Below, piece by piece: positions 35,879 to 43,086 of a stretch of 64,000 bases of DNA (the first letter of the stretch is position 1; each line of letters begins with the position of its first letter). Under the pieces are notes generated by a model that saw only the letters and a list, made by a program, of their open reading frames with translations, was not told the DNA's origin and did no database searches. The stretch comes from Oscillospiraceae bacterium. Its GTDB lineage: Bacteria > Bacillota > Clostridia > UMGS1810. Location of the stretch: the NCBI GenBank assembly GCA_015068705.1, contig SVJZ01000001.1, positions 165,875-229,874 on the forward strand, written 5' to 3'. The translations under genes and the position numbers were made by a program.

Positions 35879-36919
35879 TCAATCCTCCAACAAATCGGTA
35901 ATACAGTCCAAGATGTAATCGGCATCCATGCGTTCAAAATAGGGTCTGGTTTTCTCGCCACCCACACCCGTGAGCACGGCAAGGAAATCCATTCCTGCGT
36001 CCTTTGCCGCTAAAATGTCACACCCTGCATCACCAACCGCCAACACCTTGCCGGGCAAAGTATAATTTCCTGCCACAATATCGGCATCGGAAGACTTCAC
36101 ACCCAATGCCGCCTTTGCAAACACATACGGATTGGGCTTGCCAAGGTTTCTTCCCTGTTCAGGTAAATGCAGTGCGGACTCTGCCATTATTACTTCGTCA
36201 TATGTAGCGATATACTTGGGGTCAAAATACTGTTCCATTTCCCATATTTGCAGGGGTGTTTCCTGCTCCAACCGGGGACGTCCGGTGGCAATCCCCAAGG
36301 TGATCCCGTGTTGATTGCACAGATAGAGCAGCTGTTTCAGACGTTGGATATCCACCAGCGGAACCTCGCAAAAGCGCATGGGCTTTTTACCCCGCAAGGT
36401 CAATTGCTCGCCTGCCTGCTTTCCGTAATAGGTATAATATTCCTCATCACCCAAATACCATTCCTGAAAGCAATTTACCATCTGTTGCCACAGTTCCCCG
36501 TTTCGTTTGGTATACTCCAAATCCTTTCCGGTATGTTGTGTCAAAAGTTCGGCGCAACGGGCATACAACCCATCCACATCATAGTCGGTAGTTTCCAGAT
36601 GACGGCACACCGCCTCATAACTACCATAGCATAGCCACATGGCAACCGTGATATATACCAAATCCCAGTTGGAATTGACCCCGATATCCTTGATCAAACT
36701 GATGATACGGTCATTGCAGAAAACTTTCGCACGGATTTCTCCTGCCGTATCATACATCCACGCCAAATCCGGCTCACCCGAGCCAAGAAACCGCTTGCTC
36801 TCCAACCACTCATATACAGTAAGTGCGGAAACAGTCCAATAGTTTTGTTCGCTGGTGATCACACCATCCATGTCAAATATTATCTTGTCATATTGCAACA
36901 CAAATTCCGCCAGTTTCAA
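35879..36919 (-). CDS. HAD-superfamily hydrolase, unusually large
   Basis: The 346-residue protein has HAD motif I IIFDMDGVITSEQN (residues 14-27), motif II GIATGRP near 210, and motifs III/IV KPNPYVFAKAALG and AVGDAGCDILAAKDAGMDFLAV. An alpha-helical insert of about 150 residues between motifs I and II is much larger than in simple phosphatases. The substrate is unknown. TTG at 36919 is preceded by AAGGGGG at 7 nt. It lies between hisB and the hydro-lyase beta gene, so a histidinol-phosphate phosphatase role is an untested possibility. Confidence 0.85.
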   Translation of the reverse strand: MKLAEFVLQYDKIIFDMDGVITSEQNYWTVSALTVYEWLESKRFLGSGEPDLAWMYDTAGEIRAKVFCNDRIISLIKDIGVNSNWDLVYITVAMWLCYGSYEAVCRHLETTDYDVDGLYARCAELLTQHTGKDLEYTKRNGELWQQMVNCFQEWYLGDEEYYTYYGKQAGEQLTLRGKKPMRFCEVPLVDIQRLKQLLYLCNQHGITLGIATGRPRLEQETPLQIWEMEQYFDPKYIATYDEVIMAESALHLPEQGRNLGKPNPYVFAKAALGVKSSDADIVAGNYTLPGKVLAVGDAGCDILAAKDAGMDFLAVLTGVGGEKTRPYFERMDADYILDCITDLLED

Positions 36920-36931
36920 TTGATATCCCCC

Positions 36932-37552
36932 TTATTTTACTGTAAATTCAACCGTTCCGGCAACACCCGAAGTACGCCCCTTTCGGGCGGGGTCGGGTGA
37001 AAGTGCCATTCCCAATGCAATGCCCACTGCACGGAATACCGCCTCCCAGATGTGATGACCGTTTCTCCCCTTTTGAATGTCTACATGCAAGGTACACTGT
37101 GCCCCCTGCGCAAATCCTTCCAAAAAGGTTTCCAGATCTTCACTGTTCATCCCCTCGGTATCGTGGGGAATGTCAACAACCGAAGTAAAATCAAACAACG
37201 CACGGCTTTCAAAACTGATTGCCGCATCTGCCTTTGCCTCATCAATGATACCGATTGCATATCCATAACCCGGCACGCCGTCATTCAAGCCGTCTTCCAC
37301 TGCCTTTGCAACCGCCTTACCCAAGGTGATACCCAAATCTTCACACACCACATGCGACAGGGCAAACCGGTCCAGCTTGACAGTGGTTTCCACATTCACA
37401 CCACTGCGCCATGCAATGTGCTCAATCATGTGGTTTAAAAAGGTAATTCCGGTATCAATCTTTGCACGATAATCGGGAGCAAGCCCCTCAAAACCCAATT
37501 TAATCTGCATGAGCGACTCGGTTGTTTTTCGTGTTACCATTACGTCTTTCAT
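36932..37552 (-). CDS. hisB: Imidazoleglycerol-phosphate dehydratase
   Basis: The 206-residue enzyme catalyses the sixth step of histidine synthesis, a Mn-dependent dehydration. The paired metal-binding motifs are present: FLNHMIEHIAWRSG near residue 40 and GRNGHHIWEAVFRA near 165. This is the monofunctional form without a phosphatase domain. AAAGGAGA precedes the ATG. It follows hisD by 27 nt; other his genes are not in the window. Confidence 0.96.
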   Translation of the reverse strand: MKDVMVTRKTTESLMQIKLGFEGLAPDYRAKIDTGITFLNHMIEHIAWRSGVNVETTVKLDRFALSHVVCEDLGITLGKAVAKAVEDGLNDGVPGYGYAIGIIDEAKADAAISFESRALFDFTSVVDIPHDTEGMNSEDLETFLEGFAQGAQCTLHVDIQKGRNGHHIWEAVFRAVGIALGMALSPDPARKGRTSGVAGTVEFTVK

Positions 37553-37579
37553 GGTAGTATCTCCTTTTATCCAAAAAAC

Positions 37580-38872
37580 TTATTTGCGTTCCTTCACTGC
37601 CAGTGCGTGGGTTTCAAAACCCTCCACCTCAGCAATTGCCTGTGCAGCACCGCGTACCCGTTCAAAGCCTGCACGGGTTGCATATCCAACCGATGAACGC
37701 TTTAAGAAGTCAAATACCGACACACTCGAAAATGTCTTTGCAAAGCCGCCGGTGGGCAGGATTGCATTGGGACCAAGCACAAAGTTACACAGGGTAACCG
37801 GTGTGTAATCCCCCAGCAGAATTTCGCCTGCATTTTTGATTTTTTCCAGTGTTTCAAAGGGACGCTCGGTCATAACCTCCATGTGTTCTGGCGCATAGTC
37901 ATTTACAAATGCCACCGATTCCTCCAACGAGCCGGTAATCACCGCACCGCCGTATGTATTTAAATTGGTGGTCACAAATTCTCTGCGCTTGTCGGACAGT
38001 TTTGCAAGCTGACGTTCCACAATGGGCACGGTTTTTTCTACCAGTTCTGCACTGTGGGTAACCAGAAGTGCTGCCGAATCTGGACCGTGCTCTGCCTCAA
38101 TCATCCAGTCGAGCGCAACCTTTTCGGGGTCGGCATGTTCATCTGCCAGAATGATACATTCGCTCGGACCTGCAGGCAAGCCCACATCAATATAACTGGA
38201 AAGCACACGCTTTGCCGCAGTAACATAGGAGTTGCCGGGTCCCAAAATCTTGTGACATTTGGGAATGGTTTCGGTGCCGAAAGCCACCGCCGCAACACCC
38301 TGAATGCCACCCACTTTATAAATATCGGTAATACCGATGATTTTTGCTGCTGCCAGAATGGCGTCGTCCACCTCGCCCTTTTCGTTCGGGGGAGTGATTA
38401 CCGTGATACGGGGCACGCCTGCAACCACTGCAGGAACGCCCAACATGAGCAATACCGACGGGAAGCTGCCCTTGCCACGCGGCACATACAGACACACGTC
38501 CACAATGGGGGTGGTTTTTTCACCACACATCAGACCCTCGTCCACATGAGTAAACCACATATCCTCCGGCATCTGCTTTGCATGGAAGGTACGGATATTT
38601 TTTGCCGCATATGCGATTGCATCACGGGTTTTTGCATCCAGCCGGTTATAGCCGGTTTCAATCTCCTGCGCCGACACCTTCATCTGCTCTGCGGTAAGGG
38701 TTACTCTGTCATACTTTGCAGTATATTCCAGTACCGCCGCATCGCCTCTTTTTTTTACGTCCAGAGAAACCTCGGTTGCCAGCGGGGTAAACTCGGTAAT
38801 GTCCAATTCTGCGCGCCGCATGATAAACTGCAGCTTTTCCTCGGACAATTCATTTAATTTGTAGATATTCAT
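37580..38872 (-). CDS. hisD: Histidinol dehydrogenase
   Basis: The 430-residue Zn enzyme oxidises histidinol to histidine in two NAD steps. It shows YVPRGKGSFPSVLLMLGVPA, DIYKVGGIQGVAAVAFGTETIP, GPGNSYVTAAKR, the catalytic AEHGPDSAALLVT and APEHMEV. It starts after AGGAGG and opens the short hisD-hisB unit, read from the promoter at 38905-38933. Confidence 0.97.
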   Translation of the reverse strand: MNIYKLNELSEEKLQFIMRRAELDITEFTPLATEVSLDVKKRGDAAVLEYTAKYDRVTLTAEQMKVSAQEIETGYNRLDAKTRDAIAYAAKNIRTFHAKQMPEDMWFTHVDEGLMCGEKTTPIVDVCLYVPRGKGSFPSVLLMLGVPAVVAGVPRITVITPPNEKGEVDDAILAAAKIIGITDIYKVGGIQGVAAVAFGTETIPKCHKILGPGNSYVTAAKRVLSSYIDVGLPAGPSECIILADEHADPEKVALDWMIEAEHGPDSAALLVTHSAELVEKTVPIVERQLAKLSDKRREFVTTNLNTYGGAVITGSLEESVAFVNDYAPEHMEVMTERPFETLEKIKNAGEILLGDYTPVTLCNFVLGPNAILPTGGFAKTFSSVSVFDFLKRSSVGYATRAGFERVRGAAQAIAEVEGFETHALAVKERK

Positions 38873-38904
38873 TCCTATTCCTCCTAGCCATTACATATAA
38901 TGCT

Positions 38905-38933
38905 ATTATAATAGAACACATCTGTGATTGCAA
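38905..38933 (-). promoter_or_regulatory. Promoter of hisD-hisB
   Basis: On the - strand TTGCAA (38933-38928), 17 nt, then TATAAT (38910-38905), about 33 nt before the hisD ATG. Confidence 0.85.
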
Positions 38934-39012
38934 GAGTTTTTTGGTGATTTTAGCACTTTACTACGATAAAGCATCTGTGTTTTAAAAATTTTTGTTCTTT
39001 TTTTCGGTTTCA

Positions 39013-39027
39013 ACTTTTCTGAAAATT
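39013..39027. promoter_or_regulatory. CodY-like operator
   Basis: ACTTTTCTGAAAATT matches 14 of 15 positions of the CodY consensus AATTTTCWGAAAATT. It lies between divergent amino-acid biosynthesis genes, a typical CodY setting. No codY gene is in the window. Confidence 0.5.
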
Positions 39028-39042
39028 GTTCACCCACTCCAT

Positions 39043-39134
39043 TGTGGATAAAGTGGATAAATCTGTGAATAACTCTATTTCCCGTAACATTTTTGTAAAG
39101 AATTTGTGAATTATTTTGTAATATATGTGGAAAA
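39043..39134 (-). promoter_or_regulatory. DnaA-box cluster
   Basis: Five 9-mers on the - strand fit TTATNCACA exactly or with one mismatch: TTATCCACA (39051-39043), TTATCCACT (39060-39052), TTATTCACA (39072-39064), TAATTCACA (39113-39105) and TTTTCCACA (39134-39126). All share one orientation; two are exact. Confidence 0.65.
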
Positions 39135-39171
39135 TGTGGCGATTTTGTTTACATAATCACATTATGCAAGG

Positions 39172-39200
39172 TTGACACAAATCTGGTTTTGTGTCATAAT
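39172..39200 (+). promoter_or_regulatory. metF promoter with overlapping inverted repeat
   Basis: TTGACA (39172-39177), 17 nt, CATAAT (39195-39200). The arms TGACACAAA (39173-39181) and TTTGTGTCA (39188-39196) form a perfect 9-bp inverted repeat spanning -35 to -10, as expected for a repressor site. Confidence 0.75.
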
Positions 39201-39239
39201 AGCAAATAAGTAATTTTTCTCCTGTAAGGAGGGGTTTTG

Positions 39240-40115
39240 ATGTATATTAAAAATTTGTTGGGTGCAGACCGTCCATCCATCTCTTTTGAGGTGTTTCCCC
39301 CAAAAGCAGATGCGGATATCTCCACCATTTTTACCACCATTGATGAGCTATCCACTCTTTCGCCCGACTTTATCTCGGTCACCTACGGTGCAGGCGGCTC
39401 TACCAGCAAGCGTACAGTTGAACTGTCGCGCTATATCCAATCCAAAAATATTCCTGCATTGGCGCATCTGACTTGTGTATCGGCAACTACCGAAGAAATT
39501 GCCCACACCTTGGATGAGCTCGCCGAGAGCGACATCACCAACGTATTGGCACTGCGGGGAGATATTCCGCAAGATAGCGATTTCCCCTGCCCCGGTCACT
39601 TTTCCCATGCATCCGATCTGGTTACTACCATTTCAAAACGCGGTGGCTTTTGTGTGGGCGGAGCATGTTACCCCGAAGGGCATGTGGAGTGTGCCGACCA
39701 AAAAGCAGATTTGATGCATCTCAAACAAAAAGTGGAGGCGGGATGCGATTTTCTCATCACCCAGCTTTTCTTTGATGACGATTGTTTCCACTCATTTATG
39801 GAAAAACTGTATTATCTGGATATCAAGGTGCCCGTCATCGCCGGAATCATGCCCATTACCGCAAAATCGCAAATCAAGCGGATGTGCGACCTGTCGGGTG
39901 CAGCAGTTCCCGGAAAACTTCGCCGCATCCTCACCCGATATGAGGATGATCCCGTTTCCCTCAAAGAGGCAGGTATCATGTATGCCACCGAGCAGATTAT
40001 AGACCTTCTGGCATCCGGCGTGGACGGAATACACATCTACACCATGAACAAGAGCGAAATTTGCTCCAAAATTCTCGACAACATCCGCCATATCCGTAAT
40101 GCGGAGCACAAATAG
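39240..40115 (+). CDS. metF: 5,10-methylenetetrahydrofolate reductase
   Basis: The 291-residue flavin TIM-barrel enzyme makes 5-methyl-THF for methionine synthesis. It shows ISFEVFPPKADAD with the catalytic Glu (near 16), ISVTYGAGGS, the TCVSAT strand, LALRGD and TQLFFDDDCF. ATG at 39240 lies 7 nt after AAGGAGG; the TTG just before it is less likely. It supplies the methyl donor for metH about 6 kb downstream, but is transcribed separately from an operator-like promoter. The next gene begins 19 nt after its stop. Confidence 0.96.
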   Translation: MYIKNLLGADRPSISFEVFPPKADADISTIFTTIDELSTLSPDFISVTYGAGGSTSKRTVELSRYIQSKNIPALAHLTCVSATTEEIAHTLDELAESDITNVLALRGDIPQDSDFPCPGHFSHASDLVTTISKRGGFCVGGACYPEGHVECADQKADLMHLKQKVEAGCDFLITQLFFDDDCFHSFMEKLYYLDIKVPVIAGIMPITAKSQIKRMCDLSGAAVPGKLRRILTRYEDDPVSLKEAGIMYATEQIIDLLASGVDGIHIYTMNKSEICSKILDNIRHIRNAEHK

Positions 40116-40134
40116 ACAAAGGAGTGCGTTTACC

Positions 40135-40680
40135 ATGAGCAATCTGTGGAGTAACGAACGGGTGCGCCTTCGCACCATGGAAGAAACGGATGTACATCTG
40201 TTTACCAACCAAAACGGCGATTATGACACTGCACTGATGAAACGTTATGATGTGGTGGAATTCCCCCTTTCCGCCGCACAACTTTCTGCACGGACTGCAG
40301 AATTTTTCAAAACCCGGAAAAATGATGACTACCTTTTTGTAATTGAAACGCCCGATAGAATTCCCGCCGGCGTGCTTACGGTTTTTGACACCGACCCACG
40401 TATGGGCACATTCAAGTACGGCTTGTTTGTCAAAGAAGAGTTTCGGGGAATGGGACTTGCCAAAGAGGCGGCTCATCTTGCGCTGAGCTATTACTTCCGC
40501 GAGCTTCGTTACCACAAATGTAATGTATATATCTATGAATTCAATGCACCGAGCCTTGGTTTCCATGAAAAACTGGGGTTTGTAAAAGAAGGGCAGTTGC
40601 GCGATATGGTATATACCGACGGACGGTATTACGATACGGTGTATATGGGCATCACTGCCGAGGAATGGAATACAAAATAA
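40135..40680 (+). CDS. GNAT acetyltransferase (RimJ/RimL-like)
   Basis: The 181-residue protein of the GNAT fold has the acetyl-CoA loop region KEEFRGMGLAKEAAHLAL near residue 100 and the C-terminal LGFVKEGQLRDMVYTDGRYYDTVYMGI typical of RimJ/RimL-type enzymes. Possible substrates are protein N-termini, amino acids or drugs; none can be inferred. AAAGGAG precedes the ATG by about 10 nt. It follows metF by 19 nt and ends at a terminator. Confidence 0.85.
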   Translation: MSNLWSNERVRLRTMEETDVHLFTNQNGDYDTALMKRYDVVEFPLSAAQLSARTAEFFKTRKNDDYLFVIETPDRIPAGVLTVFDTDPRMGTFKYGLFVKEEFRGMGLAKEAAHLALSYYFRELRYHKCNVYIYEFNAPSLGFHEKLGFVKEGQLRDMVYTDGRYYDTVYMGITAEEWNTK

Positions 40681-40687
40681 TGCAAAA

Positions 40688-40715
40688 GAGCCTGCCGGTC
40701 GGCAAGCTCTTTTTT
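40688..40715. terminator. Bidirectional terminator between GNAT and SASP genes
   Basis: GAGCCTGCCG and CGGCAAGCTC pair (one mismatch) around GT, with T-run on the + strand and A-run preceding it for the - strand. Confidence 0.85.
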
Positions 40716-40720
40716 GTATG

Positions 40721-40891
40721 CTATTTTCCGTTCATGGAACGCTCTGCAATCTCGATCGCCTTGGTCACAATATTTCCGCAGTCACGGGAGGAAACGTTTC
40801 CCCACCCACCGTCGCTTTTTACCTTGTCGTAAACGCCAAGCTCACGCGCAATCTCATACTTGAGTGCTTCGGACATCTTATGATGGCTCAT
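40721..40891 (-). CDS. Small acid-soluble spore protein, alpha/beta type
   Basis: A 56-residue protein. MSEALKYEIARELGVYDKV near the start and WGNVSSRDCGNIVTKAIEIA toward the end match the two conserved SASP helices. These proteins coat and protect forespore DNA and are degraded on germination. The Clostridial SSRDCGN variant replaces the Bacillus ARANGSVGG segment. GGAGGGTGA precedes the ATG. A SigG-like promoter lies 62-91 nt upstream, and the neighbours ypeB and sleB are also forespore genes. Confidence 0.9.
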   Translation of the reverse strand: MSHHKMSEALKYEIARELGVYDKVKSDGGWGNVSSRDCGNIVTKAIEIAERSMNGK

Positions 40892-40952
40892 GATTTTTCA
40901 CCCTCCATGTTTTTGATAGCATCGGCAACACACCCGTCGCATCGCCCTATCC

Positions 40953-40982
40953 TATTATGTCCCGTACCCCGTGTGCAATACC
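40953..40982 (-). promoter_or_regulatory. SigG/SigF-like promoter for the SASP gene
   Basis: On the - strand GGTATT (40982-40977), 17 nt, then CATAATA (40959-40953), which fits the forespore -10 consensus CATNHTA. The -35 is approximate. Confidence 0.5.
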
Positions 40983-40987
40983 GGCAA

Positions 40988-42373
40988 TTACATGGTAAGA
41001 GTGCCTTCTTCTCCCTGCACCAGAATCAGAATCTCTTCTTCCGCTCCGGTTGCCGCATTGATATAAACGATAAATTTCTTTTCACCAAAATTTCCTTTGA
41101 ATTCATAACACAGTACCTCGCGTCCGCCATCGAGCGGAATCACCGCCATGGACTGCGCCTCCACCGTGAGGTTTGGGTTTACCATTGCCCGTGCCTGCTC
41201 GGGAGAAATGAGCACCTCGGGCAGGCTGCGTCTGTCCTCGTGCGCCATCAGAAATCCTCTGCTCTCATAGCCAAGAATTTCCCCGTCATCGAGGGCAATT
41301 TTGAGCTTGATTAAATCGGGATACATCATAATCCCATCCTGCATAAATGCATAGTTGATGGTGGCAATGTTATCCACCAATTCCCAATAACTTTCCTTCA
41401 TACCCCATATGCCGTTTTGTTTTAAAAATTCTGCCCCAATCTGCGTGGCGCGCTCTGCATCCATATTCCGCTCTTCCACCGTGCGATTTTCCAGCATATA
41501 TACCACATATCCGCCCTGCTTGGTAATTTCCAGTGCAAGCTGCTGCCCCTGCGCACCCGTCCCACCAAATGAATATGCCGCAATGGTGCCATCCGTTTCA
41601 CCCAGAAATGAAAGTTCGCCCGAAACATCATCCCCCAGGAATCGAGCCGCCTTTTGCTGTGCCTCTTCCCGGGTGATTTCCCTCTCGTTGCGAAGCCTTT
41701 TTGCTTCCATTTTATTCACATGATCGGAAAACGGACCATCATAAATTAGCGACGGATACTCGGAAAAATTTTTCTCCAATGTTTCCATGCCGGCACCGAT
41801 GGTATTTTCCCGTTGTGCGGCAAGGTGGATATTCCCCTCGCTTTCCAGACGGTGAAAATCCAGATTGCCGTTGAAAAATTCCGCCTGCAACTCGTCCAGC
41901 GATTTGGTAAGGGTGCCCGAATACTCGGTCAGTGCCGCAAGCTGCGCCTGTTCATCGGCACTCACCCTTCCGCCCGACATCAGCTTTTTGGTCAGCATAT
42001 AGGTAAAATCGCCCACCTGCGAAAGAAATTTTGCCGCGTTGTCCAACTCCACATGAGAGATGGGAAGCTGACCCAGATTGGATTGGGCAAATGCCGCCTG
42101 CCGGTTGATATTTTCCGCAATGTCTGTCATCATTCCCGCAGAGGAGGAAACCGCCGATTTAGACAGAGTAACATCCAAATCGTTTACACTGTCCACCAGC
42201 TCTTCAAATGCACGGGTATACTGGTTTGTCACCATCTGTTCCAGTGCTTCGGCGCGTTTGTACTGATATATTCCGGTACCGCCTAGCAAAAGCAGTGCAA
42301 GCACAATCAGCATGGTACTGTATGCACGTCTCTGTTGCTGTTTTTCCCGTTTTTTCTCCTTGCCGTCTGTCAT
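40988..42373 (-). CDS. ypeB: Germination protein YpeB
   Basis: The 461-residue protein has one N-terminal membrane helix (STMLIVLALLLLGGTGIYQY), a long helical region and three PepSY-like repeats near residues 235, 315 and 405 (ITREEAQQKAARFLG, DAERATQIGAEFL, ISPEQARAMV). In Bacillus YpeB stabilises and localises the cortex-lytic enzyme SleB in the spore. It follows sleB by 17 nt, the canonical pair. ATG at 42373 sits 6 nt after GGAGGAGG; ATG at 42379 would be too close. Confidence 0.94.
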   Translation of the reverse strand: MTDGKEKKREKQQQRRAYSTMLIVLALLLLGGTGIYQYKRAEALEQMVTNQYTRAFEELVDSVNDLDVTLSKSAVSSSAGMMTDIAENINRQAAFAQSNLGQLPISHVELDNAAKFLSQVGDFTYMLTKKLMSGGRVSADEQAQLAALTEYSGTLTKSLDELQAEFFNGNLDFHRLESEGNIHLAAQRENTIGAGMETLEKNFSEYPSLIYDGPFSDHVNKMEAKRLRNEREITREEAQQKAARFLGDDVSGELSFLGETDGTIAAYSFGGTGAQGQQLALEITKQGGYVVYMLENRTVEERNMDAERATQIGAEFLKQNGIWGMKESYWELVDNIATINYAFMQDGIMMYPDLIKLKIALDDGEILGYESRGFLMAHEDRRSLPEVLISPEQARAMVNPNLTVEAQSMAVIPLDGGREVLCYEFKGNFGEKKFIVYINAATGAEEEILILVQGEEGTLTM

Positions 42374-42390
42374 ATTCATCCTCCTCCGGG

Positions 42391-42861
42391 TTATTTTGCA
42401 AATTTATGATTGCCAATAGTTTTGATAACCGGACGGGAATAGATCCAGTTATTGGTTGTTTTAACGGGATTGTAGTAATAAATTGCCCCACCCGACGGAT
42501 CCCAACCGTTCATGGCATCCACACACGCCTTAAATACAGTAGAATCGGATTTGATGGGCACATCAATCTGTCCGTCCTGTGTGGCGGTAAACGCCCCGGG
42601 CTGATAAATCACCCCTGCAATGGTATTTGGAAAGGACGGATGCTCCACCCGGTTTAAAATAACCGCTGCAACCGCAACCTGCCCCTCATAAGGCTCACCG
42701 CGCGCCTCGCCGTTCACCGCCCGTGCCAATAGCTGCACCTCATAATCATAATTGCTCTGGCTTGCCTGCGCCTGCTCGGGTGCAGAACGGAATATCCCAA
42801 AACACACGCCCCCAATGAGCAACACGGCAAGTGCAACTAACCCAATCTGTCGCTTTTTCAT
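42391..42861 (-). CDS. sleB: Spore cortex-lytic enzyme SleB (Hydrolase_2 family)
   Basis: The 156-residue protein has an N-terminal signal or anchor helix (QIGLVALAVLLIGGVCFGIF) and a SleB/CwlJ-type Hydrolase_2 domain (LLARAVNGEARGEPYEGQVAVAAVILNR, GVIYQPGAFTATQDG). It lacks the peptidoglycan-binding domain of Bacillus SleB, so it is short for this family. Pairing with ypeB supports a cortex-lytic role in germination. AAAGGAGAG precedes the ATG at 42861. Confidence 0.9.
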   Translation of the reverse strand: MKKRQIGLVALAVLLIGGVCFGIFRSAPEQAQASQSNYDYEVQLLARAVNGEARGEPYEGQVAVAAVILNRVEHPSFPNTIAGVIYQPGAFTATQDGQIDVPIKSDSTVFKACVDAMNGWDPSGGAIYYYNPVKTTNNWIYSRPVIKTIGNHKFAK

Positions 42862-43030
42862 CCTGTTTCTCTCCTTTTTCCTGTACTTTCGGTGTTTTTG
42901 GCAAAAAAAGATTGTTATTTCCCCAAATTTGTGATATACTTGTAAGTTGTGGAAAGGGCACCAAAACGCCATTCCAACATTTTTCATTAAATAATGTCTG
43001 CACAATTTTGTTTTTTATTCAAATTCACCA

Positions 43031-43086
43031 TTGTAATTATTTTAATACGGATGTATAATTATACAAAGGAGATGCATAATTATGAT
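43031..43086 (+). promoter_or_regulatory. argD promoter with tandem ARG-box-like operators
   Basis: TTGTAA (43031-43036), 17 nt, TATAAT (43054-43059). The -10 lies inside the perfect palindrome TGTATAATTATACA (43052-43065). A second copy, TGCATAATTATGA (43073-43085), covers the RBS and start codon. The copies are offset by exactly 21 bp, the spacing of paired ARG boxes. A second promoter-like pair (TTGTTA/TATACT, 42912-42940) lies further upstream. Confidence 0.75.

Larger units (their letters stand above)
38934..39171. other. Gene-free regulatory interval between hisD and metF
   Basis: The divergent hisD and metF genes are 367 nt apart. Between their promoters lies AT-rich DNA with no gene I can support. 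It holds a CodY-like box (39013-39027) and a cluster of DnaA-box-like 9-mers (39043-39134). Confidence 0.8.

Noticed and set aside
38873..39239. Chromosomal origin oriC at the DnaA-box cluster
   Set aside because: dnaA, dnaN, recF and rpmH are absent, and by eye C-over-G bias on the + strand does not obviously flip here. It is kept as a DnaA-box cluster only.
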